NCBI GenBank assembly: GCA_963966185.1
Contig: CAWZYM010000105.1
Coordinates: forward strand, 182,501 to 246,500
Length of the DNA stretch: 64,000 nucleotides
Source: Rhabditoides inermis
Taxonomy: Eukaryota > Nematoda > Chromadorea > Rhabditida > Rhabditidae
Direction: 5' to 3'
The position numbers and the translations under genes are program-made. Below, in pieces: positions 52,440 to 64,000 of this stretch (positions within the stretch are counted from its first letter, which is position 1; each line of letters opens with the position of its first letter). A model generated the notes under the pieces. It had not been told where the DNA came from and did no database searches. It saw nothing but the letters and a program-made list of their open reading frames with translations.

Positions 52440-54181
52440 ATTCGCTTCATTGACCCTCTATATGCGGGGTCCAAGAAGAAAGCCCATTTCCTATTCCTCC
52501 TACTTCTCCAACAATGTGTGTTTCAGTCCGCATCTTTCCCGAACGCACCGTTGGCGGAATCGCCTCTCTGAGCGCACCCAAGCAACACTACATCAAACGT
52601 GAATTTATTGATTTATCTATTTATCGAATACATCAACTGACCGCTCCCATGACGATGACGGCTGTTGTCGTAGTTGTAACAGAGTGTGTCTCTCTTTCCC
52701 GCGCGCGCTCTCGCCTCACTCACTCACTCACTCAGGGTGTGTGATAGTGGATTGCATCTCACTTCTTCTGACCACACTCTCACACACATACCTCTTATTC
52801 CCGATACTTTAAAGCGTTATCTGTTTACCATGCGAAGTCCAGGTCCTGAAACTTCGGCGGGTGCACTTTGTTTGTTTTCCTTCATGGAAGCAGTTCATTC
52901 ACCCAATCGTTGGCAAATATCTCACGCAAAGTGTATTGATCTTTCTCCCTTGATTTCATATATCCGCACATCTGGCAATTTCGGAGGGCTCATGCGCGAA
53001 ATGAGGCGCACATGTGTGTGTAAATGTTTTCCGAAACTCTCCTCGGCCATTTTTCTCGCGTCCAGCTTTTTTCGGAGCACGCATTCACTCATGTAATTGC
53101 GGGTCTGCCTATATAGAGGCCTGCACCGAAAACGCATAACTAACACCTACTACTCACGCCTTTTTTCACTGAAGTAGCGGACATCAGATTTCCATATTCC
53201 ATTGTTTTCCGTGATGCTATTATATCATGATGTCCCGATGTTTTGCCTGTCGGGTTGAGTCACGAAATCATCGGCGAAACAGCTTCGATCAGGCGCTTTT
53301 TTCTTCGTCTCACATGCCAGATGATTTATTTTTCCCTATCAGTATAGTATGAATTTATTGATTTATCGACTTGCAGGCGATCAGCTGGTGCACTCGATCC
53401 ACCACTCGCAGCCCATACTCGCGTCGTCGCCGTCCCATTCGAGACTGCTCAGCCCAGTGCGAGGCATACGTGAGTCCCAATTCTCTCTCTCTCTCTCTCT
53501 TTCTCTCTTTCTCTCTCTCTCTCATTTTTCCCCCTTTCTCACTATTTATATCTATATCTCTCTCTCTCTCTCTCAATTTCTATGAACACCACTCGTTTCG
53601 AATAAAAGCGTTGATAGACTGACCACATCAATCTATAACTAATCGATTATCAATCAATAACCTCTTCCTTCAGCCAAGGAGATGCCGGTCGTGAATCCGT
53701 TCAAAGCGGCTGACGAGCAAGCGAAGAAGGCCGCCGCCGCCAATGGAACGTGAGTCTTTTGATCAGCTGATAACTGATCAAACTGATCGTCAGCTTGATA
53801 CTGTAAATATAAATGAATCTTGCGTCACAGTGATAGTTGTAGATCTACCTTGCTTGCAACTCAAAATACAGTGCTTCAACCGTCTGACTCTCTTGTTTGT
53901 TCTTGTTTTTGATATATTGCCGCTTCTCCGCCTTTCTCTTACCTATCTCACAGTGCTCTCGATTTGTTTTTTTTAGGAAAACATAACTACCTGCAAGCAT
54001 TTTTGCTGAACAGCTTCTCTTTCCAGTCCCGTGTGCGTGGTGAACACCTCCAACCCCAAGTCGATCAAGGACGCCCTGCTGAGGTGGATACAGAGCCGCG
54101 TGCAGGGCTATCCAGTGAGTACAGCTTCCTTCTACGAGTCACTAGAACGATGACCCATTGAGAGCGATGGGGGAGAGTGGG

Positions 54182-54212
<31 letters not shown>

Positions 54213-54551
54213 GAGGGGGAAAGAGAGAGAGAGAAAGAGAGAGGGAGAGAGAGAGGGAGGGAGGGAGGGAGGGAGGGAGGGGGGAGAGCTTTGCGTTCAG
54301 GTGACCATCACCAACTTCTCCTCTTCGTGGTGCGACGGAATGGCTTTCTGCGCGCTCATCCATCGATTCGTCCCCAACGTATGTTTGGTATCGGTTCTTC
54401 CCAATATTCGTTCGTCTTCAAAAACATGAACAAATCATTTTGAAAACAACTCTTTTCAGGCGTTTGACTTCGCCTCCCTGAAGCCGGAGAACCGACGTCA
54501 GAACTTCGAGCTCGCCTTCAAGGTGGCAGAGTGAGTAACCACCAGTCTCTC

Positions 54552-54604
<53 letters not shown>

Positions 54605-54746
54605 ATCCCTCTCTCCTTCCAGGGACGCTGGCATCTGGCCTCTTCTGGAGGTCGATGATATGATCGCAATGGGCGACCGACCCGATTGGAAATGCGTGTT
54701 CACCTACGTGCAGTGCTTCTACTCCAAGTTCAAGGACCACCCCTGA
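45823..54746 (+). CDS. Smoothelin-like protein with C-terminal calponin-homology domain, 16 exons, 486 aa
   Basis: Probable actin-cytoskeleton protein. Exons: 45823-45959, 46025-46084, 46169-46281, 46892-47019, 47615-47713, 49495-49549, 49810-49865, 51728-51826, 52014-52090, 52265-52371, 53377-53469, 53674-53749, 54027-54114, 54301-54378, 54460-54530, 54623-54746 (1461 nt, all phases close). The first half is Ser/Pro-rich and acidic, with SEEEE then a basic EKWRRR helix. The middle has RARTAPRQWKWKAAEKN. The last 110 residues form a CH domain with LLRWIQSRVQGYP, NFSSSWCDGMAFCALIHRF, NRRQNFELAF, EVDDMIAMG and KCVFTYVQ, closest to smoothelin-type CH domains. The N-terminal exon is the least certain. 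An in-frame ATG lies 51 bp upstream, but the acceptor-like TCCAG just before 45823 favours the start given. Confidence 0.85.
47130..47497. mobile_element. Foldback (MITE-like) palindromic element in smoothelin-like intron
   Basis: The left part (from CGGATTCG, through CATCACTACA and the GGAAAA/CTCGGGAAAA motifs) is matched in reverse complement by the right part, ending CGAATCCG. Pairing continues inward to a central hairpin near 47337-47373, where CCAGTAAGCGGTGT faces ACACCGCTCACTGG. The arms are imperfect and rich in A runs. No transposase frame is present, fitting a non-autonomous DNA element or old foldback. It lies in the intron 47020-47614. Confidence 0.75.
47727..47775. repeat. (CT)n tract just after smoothelin-like exon 5 donor
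   Basis: The CT run begins about 13 bp after the donor at 47714. Other CT or GA runs in this gene are at 46089-46125, 47950-47988, 48745-48800, 50648-50687, 51014-51046, 51431-51486, 52379-52440, 53482-53523 and 54547-54602. Confidence 0.95.
52199..52258. repeat. (CAA)n microsatellite before exon 10 acceptor
   Basis: CAA/AAC units run almost to the acceptor CTCAG at 52260-52264, replacing the usual pyrimidine tract. Confidence 0.95.
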
Positions 54747-55794
54747 ACCGCTGACGTCATCGGCTATGACTTCAGAGATTATCAGCTGATTACAACCATC
54801 ACCACCGCACAACGCTTTTAGACAGTGATACAGGTAGAGCTCGCTCTTCTCTCTCCCCTCTCTCTCTCGATTCTTCTTTCTCTATGATTATCGATTTATC
54901 GATTGACTGCTCCATGCGATTGTGTCTCGTTAGGCAACAACTATATTCCTTGTTCACGCAAACCAAAGTTATGTTTTTTTTCAATCGATTGATTCTTCAT
55001 TACAAATACTGCTGACCCCCGTCTCTCGCAGAGATGTGCTCACACTATATCATTCGACTGTCAAAGTTTTGATGTTATTTTATTATGTTTCAATAAAAGT
55101 TTCCTACGATTCGTTTCGAATTAAACGCTTCTTTTAACGGAACATAAAACATTAACTATCAATCATCGACAAAAGAGAATACGAAGCAGGTCAAATTAAT
55201 CTCCTACCCTACAAAATTGAACAACCAACCACAGAAACAAGAAGAAGAAAAGAAGAACTAAAAAAATCGTTTGGACATTGGACGTAGTACGTATCTCTTT
55301 ACATCTCTTACACTTCTGCCTCTTCCCCATCTCCCTCTCCCCCATCTCTCTCTTTCTCTTTATCTCTCTCCCCCCCCCCCCTCTCTCTCTCTCTCTCGCC
55401 CGATTGATTAGATACGCCCAATATATTAGATAGGTCAGGCAAGCTTACGTTGCAGGAGCTGCAGGTTACGTGTTATTTTGGCGCTTTTCATTACATCGCC
55501 TGACTTTTCATGAGGATTACCAGCTATGTAATGTCAACTACACTGAGTTGTCGTTACCGCGTTGCTCATATTTTTGTTCGTTTAATTGTAATCAGTATTT
55601 TTGCAGGTAATACATCGAATGTTTTCTTGACATAAACTCAAATGTCGGTGCATAACACATCGAGATTCATGCGTGATGATGGTGTCGATTGGTGTTTTCT
55701 ACACATCAACGTGAACGGCAAGGGGGAAAGGTGTGTGAGAGAGCGAAAATGATAGAGAGAGGGAAAGAGAAAGAGAAGACAAACCAGAGAAAGA
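54747..55794. other. 3' untranslated region and downstream flank of smoothelin-like gene
   Basis: Contains the transcript end signal at 55092 and CT tracts near 54850-54870 and 55320-55400. No gene is seen. Confidence 0.6.
55092..55097 (+). terminator. Polyadenylation signal AATAAA of smoothelin-like gene
   Basis: AATAAA in TTTCAATAAAAGTTTCC, about 345 bp after the stop, with a T-rich flank. It is the nearest canonical signal. Confidence 0.6.
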
Positions 55795-56169
55795 TCTCTT
55801 TCGAAAAGTACGTGAGTAAAGAGAAGAGGTTTGTCTGGATCTGATTCAACAAAAGCGCATGCATAAAATCTCTTTGCAGCTGACTAAAATATCAAAACAA
55901 ACCTGCTCTTTGGAATCACTCTAAAATGTGTTTTTTAAACATAAAAAATATATAATGTTAGGTGACTGTGAAATAGGCCAAATTTTTATTATAATTCACT
56001 ATAAATAAATTAATATAATGCATAATGTTCATGTTCTTTTTTCATAAACTCGAAAGAGCAAGTTTGTTTTGATATTTTAGTCAGCTGCAAAGAGATTTTA
56101 TGCATGCGCTTTTGTTGAATCAGATCCAGACAAACCTCTTCTCTTTACTCACGTACTTTTCGAAAGAGA
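55795..56169. mobile_element. Near-perfect foldback element, 120-bp arms, 134-bp loop
   Basis: Arms 55795-55915 and 56050-56169 are reverse complements with only about two mismatches by eye, both at the inner ends (CCTGCTC against CTTGCTC, TTGGA against TTCGA). Each arm contains AAGTACGTGAGTAAAGAG, AAGCGCATGCATAAAATC and TTGCAGCTGACTAAAATATC. The loop is AT-rich and noncoding. It fits a MITE or hairpin insertion; high arm identity implies youth or recent copying. Confidence 0.85.
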
Positions 56170-56836
56170 ATGGATGTCCTTTTCTCAAATTTTAAAGAAA
56201 TTTTTTTCACATTCGTGAATTACGAAAATAAAACATACATATTACAAACTCACTAGTCAGAATGTCATGATTGAAAAATACAAATAACTTATACAATACT
56301 ACATAGTAATATTCACTGGTTGGAAATTATAAAATAGTTTCTGTGATTCCCGCTTTTTAGAAACTGATAGATGTGTTGCTGAACAATGTTGTGTTATATA
56401 CGAATATATCTAAATTAGAAACCTTCGAAACAGCTTAGTCGAATCGCTCATGCGCCTGCCGGTCGCTCATTGACGCGCGCTACACACGTTACGAATTTCT
56501 CTCTTCTTCCCTTCATCTCCTAAGCAGTTCCATTACCTGGCAAGTTATTACTTAGCTAGTCGAAATGAAATTCTACTACGAGTAAATTAGCCATTCTTCA
56601 CTAGTTATCATGTCATATCGCGAGTGCATGTACCGTTAAAAGTTTGTTTATCAGCAGTTTCAAGTTACACAACCGTCGACCTAGCCAATAAGGGGACTGA
56701 TCTAAGGCTCTCGAGTACAAATCGCTAGCTGCTTACAAGGGGTCTATCGATTAACAGATGACGTCACAGACTTCTGACTCGCTCACGAAAGTTGTGAGGG
56801 TGGTCGTCACTCCACCGTGACTAGCGATACATCATT

Positions 56837-56908
56837 GGCCGCCGAGAGGATTGAACTCGGGACCTTCAGCATGATAGCTGCGCGCACATCCACTGCGCTA
56901 GCCACCCC
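56837..56908 (-). pseudogene. tRNA-like element (degenerate tRNA or SINE head)
   Basis: The minus strand has an A-box-like TAGCGCAGTGG and a B-box-like GAGTTCAATCC at tRNA spacing. The acceptor stem does not pair well, and the T and anticodon loops have the wrong sizes, so it is not a working tRNA. Confidence 0.45.
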
Positions 56909-56935
56909 ATATTCTCAAAGAAGTTTCATCATGGT

Positions 56936-57003
56936 GTGGAATAGCTCAAGTGGTAGGGTGAGGGCGTACTGGTACTAACCAGGCGCGTTCGATCTTCGCG
57001 TAT
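56936..57003 (+). pseudogene. tRNA-like element (degenerate tRNA or SINE head)
   Basis: The plus strand has TAGCTCAAGTGG (A box) and GCGTTCGATCTTC (B-box-like), with CTGG/CCAG arms around the anticodon position. There is no pairing acceptor stem. It lies head to head with the element at 56837-56908. Confidence 0.4.
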
Positions 57004-57239
57004 AAAACATTCGTTTTGAATGTTTTGCGAATGTTTGCAAATGAATTCGAATGTTGCTTCATTTATGTATGCACATACGTATCATATAAAACACACTTCA
57101 TTAGATTTTGAGCCACTGAAACCTCGGTCATGAATTGTAATTGCAGAGCCGAGTGCGTTAAACTGATCTTCCTTATTATATTATGTTAATGGTAGTATTA
57201 CTGTTAGAATTGGCAAGTTGTGGCACAGAGATCAAAGCA

Positions 57240-58960
57240 GCCTCACCCGCACTGCTCTGCTCCTCCGCTATTCGCACGTTCTTTAACTGCCGAGCTCTCT
57301 CACTCGTCCTCTCCTCACCGATCGATCGATTTGATTTCAGGCCGGCTGCCCATTCTGGCTCTAGTCTCTAATCGCATGATAAAGAGAGAGCGCGCAGAGA
57401 GCGTGCGCAGGTGAGAGAATCAGACGGTCATGGGAGAGAAGAGAGTGGCTGATCGAAAAGCGGGGCATGCTCGGCTGGAAGAAGAGACTCGTAAAACAGA
57501 GCGTAGGCTACACGCGCTCGGTGCGTATTCTACACGTACACGGATCGGCGTCTCCATCGCCAGGCGGTGTAGCAAACGCACCCTGTACATGTATGCTTCT
57601 TCTTTAACTGCCGAGCTCTCTCACTCGTCCTCTCCTCACCGATCGATCGATTTGATTTCAGGCCGGCTGCCCATTCTGGCTCTAGTCTCTAATCGCTCGT
57701 AAAACAGAGCGTATGCTACACGCGCTCGGTGCGTATTCTACACGTACACGGATCGGCGTCTCCATCGCCAGGCGGTGTAGCATACGCACCCTGTACATGT
57801 ATGCTACATTCTCGTGCTGCCGGCCCCAGCGCAGACACCGATTTTCGGCACATTTTTTGAAAGAATTTGTTAGATGGTCAATATGCAATATGAAACATAT
57901 TTGACAAAAGTTTGCTCTTCTACGGATACGGTATCTTAAGCACTGAGCAGTGTACTTGCAGTGTACATACTTTGTGGTGTCCCACGCAGCATAGTGAACC
58001 GGCTGAATCTGATGCGCTTTCTCTTATAGCTGCCGCCGAAGTGCAATTTAACGCGGGTTTACGGCACCTGTACATGTAGCATACGGTGTGGTATGTAGCA
58101 TACATGTACTCGAGACGCGTGGCCAGGGGTCGAGTTGCACAAAATGTAAGCTACATGGACACGGAGCTGAACAAGTTGAGCTCGAAGTGTGTACATGCAG
58201 CCTGCATTCGCCGTTTTCAGTACGTGTAGCCTACGCTCAATTTTACGAGCGCATGATAAAGAGAGAGCGCGCAGAGAGCGTGCGCAGGTGAGAGAATCAG
58301 ACGGTCATGGGAGAGAAGAGAGTGGCTGATCGAAAAGCGGGGCATGCTCGGCTGGAAGAAGAGACTCGTAAAACAGAGCGTAGGCTACACGCGCTCGGTG
58401 CGTATTCTACACGTACACGGATCGGCGTCTCCATCGCCAGGCGGTGTAGCAAACGCACCCTGTACATGTATGCTACATTCTCGTGCGGCCGGCCCCCGCG
58501 CAGACACCGATTTTCGGCACATTTTTTTAAAAACTTTGTTAGATAGTCACATGCAATATGAAACATATTTGACAAAAGTTTGCTCTTCTACGGATACGGT
58601 ATCCTAAGAACTGAGCAGTGTACTTGCAGTGTACATTCTTTGTGGTGTCCCACGCAGCATAATGAACCGCTAAGCCTGATGCGCTTTCTCTTATAGCTGC
58701 TGCCGAAGTGCAATTTAACGCGGGTTTACGGCACCTGTACATGTAGCATACGGTCCGGTATGTAGCATACGTGTACTCGAGATGCGCGGCCAGGGGTCGA
58801 GTGGCACCAAATGTAAGCTACATGGACACGGAGCTGAACAAGTTGCGCTCGAAGTGTGTACATGCAGCCTGCATTCGCCGTTTTCAGTACGCGTAGCCTA
58901 CGCTCAATTTTACGAGGAGAGAACGCGGAGAGAGCGTACGCTCGTGAGAGAGCCAAGAGG
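57240..58960. repeat. Nested segmental tandem repeats with recurring GTAGCATACG-type words
   Basis: At least five segments recur. The CCGAGCTCTCTCACTCG block is near 57290 and 57610. GATAAAGAGAGAGCGCGCAG is near 57378 and 58256. The ACAGAGCGTAGGCTACACG block is near 57498, 57706 and 58372. GACACCGATTTTCGGCAC is near 57834 and 58504. The block from TACATGTAGCATACGG to ACGCTCAATTTTACGAG is near 58070-58250 and 58738-58916. Periods are about 210 and 670 bp. Short words such as GTAGCATACG, GTAGCCTACG and GTACATGTA recur within the blocks. Several overlapping open frames arise from the repeats and are not supported as genes. Confidence 0.85.
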
Positions 58961-60612
58961 CCGTGATGTGAGAGTGGCTGAGCGAAAGGCGGGGCATGAG
59001 CGTTCGGTCAATCAGATTGCACTGACAGTGGGCCGAGCGACCAATGAGCGCAGAGTGCAGTGGGCGGGGCTTACGTGATGCACACCGTCGTCGTCGTCGT
59101 CGTCGTAAACACGTTTAGTGGCAGAATGAGCAAAAAGTTGTTTTGGATATTTTGGATGCCGCAACCGATATTTATTTCTTGTATCATACTCATAAGTCTT
59201 GTCAAATGATATTCTAACAAAAAACACATACTATGGAGTAAATCGTATTGGGATAGAGGAAATTGAGTATGCCTTGGGGGTGACTCGCTGCGCGCGTCAA
59301 AGATCAAGACAAACGGGAGGCGCTGCGCGCCGCCCTCAATATGTACATTGTAATATTGTAGGCAACGCAGGAGGACAGTCGGGATATGAGCCGGAGTCAC
59401 CTTCGATTCGGTGCCATCGCTATTAATGAGTTGTGAGCCGAATACCAAATGCTTCGAGATCACATCGACTGAGTTCGTGGGCAGTGCCGGCGGGGGCACG
59501 TGTGCCCTGTGTATGCGGTATCGCCCGGACAAACAGCGGATGATATTAGCGTACTTGCAGAAATGCGAAATTTGTCTGCGCATAAAAGACCGTTTCCATG
59601 ACTGCATGCTGCACGCACATCAACAAAGCATGTTACTACCGTGAACATACACATACAATCCTGAAATTTGAGAATGAGCTAGCTAGAACAAATTCAGATT
59701 AGATTAGATTTGCGATGTTTTAGTCTAGAAATATTATTATTCATGTTGTTGAGTAAAGTAGCATCGTGATTTGATTTTATTTTGTTGTCGTATACATAGT
59801 TGTAGTTGTAGTGTGCTTTTCCGATGTTAGTCAGAAGAAAACACGTCATAGTGTTGCGTTATCTGTTGTGTAGTGAAAAATGACCATTGATAAAGTCCTC
59901 TCCGATTCTCCAGGGATGGGCGGGGCTTATTTTGAAACATAATCTTCAATGTTTTGAATCATTCAACTACACACTATCTGTGTTTCACTAAAAGTTGCAA
60001 AGGAGATCGAACCCGGGCCGCGAGAACGGCACGCGTCTCTCTTGCCACTGCACCACGCAGTCAGTTGAGAGGGCGCGAACAGACACCGCTCTCATTGCCG
60101 ATCGACTGCCGAATGCGTGCGAATGGCAAACACCAATCAGGGGCCAGTAAATTGATTAGCGCGCGAGCGGTGCGGATGGCGCACGAAAGGTGTCAAAGTG
60201 GGAGGAGCTTCCTGGCCGTTTGTAGAAAACTTTAAAGGAGGTGTGCCCATTGTCTCATATTGTGTTGACTCACTGGTGGTATATGGGGCTGGGGTAATGG
60301 TACTGGTTAGATATGGTTATAAATATCCCTGACTGAGTGTTTCGCCGCAACTTGACGTCGTCTCATGAACACTTCGTGATTGATAACAACATAAGCATAC
60401 GAGAAAACATCATTGGAACTGCAAACTCTCTTTTTTGTGAACTTCTACATAGCACAAAAAACATTGTGATCGCGGCACAAATCCGTTAGACACAAACTAT
60501 TTCTATGAATAATGTTTATTCGATTGAACTCGAATCGATACGATCACGATGCAATATACACTTATTAGAGGTAAGGATCTGTACACGAGTTTACAAGATC
60601 ATTATTACATGT
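58961..60612. other. Intergenic interval 3' of glucosylceramidase gene
   Basis: Contains a short GTC repeat near 59085-59106 and a tRNA-like element near 60.0 kb. A region at 59411-59644 is open on the plus strand, with CxxC pairs and a His/Cys tail, and is also largely open on the minus strand. I cannot support a gene. The final part should include the 3' untranslated region of the minus-strand glucosylceramidase gene. Confidence 0.5.
59995..60066 (-). pseudogene. tRNA-like element (tRNA-derived, degenerate)
   Basis: The minus strand has A box TGGTGCAGTGG and B box GGGTTCGATCTCC with GCGGCC before it, resembling tRNA-Glu-type internal promoters. The ends do not pair as an acceptor stem, so it is a pseudogene or SINE head. 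Confidence 0.45.
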
Positions 60613-63848
<3,236 letters not shown>

Positions 63849-64000
63849 CTGAAAAAAATATGCAAGAAAACCGTTACAGTTTCATTGCAACAGTGGCATA
63901 TAGAGATTGTTTGCTTTGCTTTACGCCAAAAGAGAACGCGCGGTGATATCGCCTTGTTTGAGAACTGGTCACATGCCAGCTTGGCTTAGGGGCAGAGCGT
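63849..64000 (-). other. GBA intron running off the window
   Basis: The acceptor TTTTTTCAG precedes the exon at 63848. The remaining 150 bp show no exon, so the 5' part of GBA lies beyond the window. Confidence 0.6.

Larger units (their letters stand above)
56170..57239. other. Gene-poor interval with tRNA-like elements
   Basis: AT-rich and noncoding to about 56750, then two oppositely oriented tRNA-like sequences (given separately). No coding exon is supported. Confidence 0.55.

Noticed and set aside
57430..58575. Several 60-90-codon frames such as those at 57430, 58307 and 58344
   Set aside because: Produced by the segmental repeats; the same segments are open in different frames and on both strands.

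Overview
This window is nuclear DNA from a small-genome animal, most likely a nematode. Short introns (many 40-60 bp) end in TTTCAG- or TTGCAG-type acceptors. In several genes a strong acceptor sits 1-5 nt before the start codon, as expected of spliced-leader trans-splicing. The flanking genes are full of GA/CT microsatellites. Genus is not determinable; a diplogastrid-like worm is only a guess.

Layout. (1) 210-4636, minus: an intact 18-exon SLC2-type sugar transporter (503 aa) with tRNA-Leu(AAG) inside one intron. (2) About 6.39-32.88 kb, plus: five near-identical tandem copies (period 5428-5431 bp) of an 18-exon gene for a secreted protein of about 1184 aa that I cannot assign to a known family. 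The protein is itself two homologous halves, each with a Lys/Ser/Gly-rich linker, and intron phases are conserved between the halves. All five copies look intact. Four of the five intergenic intervals (the spacers) hold a second promoter-like module. (3) 34407-39717, minus: a 14-exon RBM33-like RS/RGG/Gly-Met-rich protein (610 aa). Its last long intron holds a possible small nested plus-strand gene. (4) 40328-43231, minus: mitochondrial succinyl-CoA ligase alpha subunit, 10 exons, 320 aa. (5) 45823-54746, plus: smoothelin-like protein with a C-terminal calponin-homology domain, 16 exons, 486 aa, with a foldback element in one intron. (6) 54.7-60.6 kb: gene-poor, repeat-rich DNA with a near-perfect 120-bp-arm hairpin, nested segmental repeats and tRNA-like elements. 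(7) 60613-63848, minus: the 3' portion of a glucosylceramidase (GBA), continuing past the window edge. It carries a single-base frameshift and an unusual hydrophobic C-terminal tail.

The single-copy genes are unrelated housekeeping or cytoskeletal functions. The new biology is the tandem array: a recently amplified, homogenised locus for a large, internally duplicated, probably glycosylated secreted protein. I derived exon coordinates by hand from splice signals, reading frame and, where a family is known, remembered conservation. Phases close without error in every gene except GBA.
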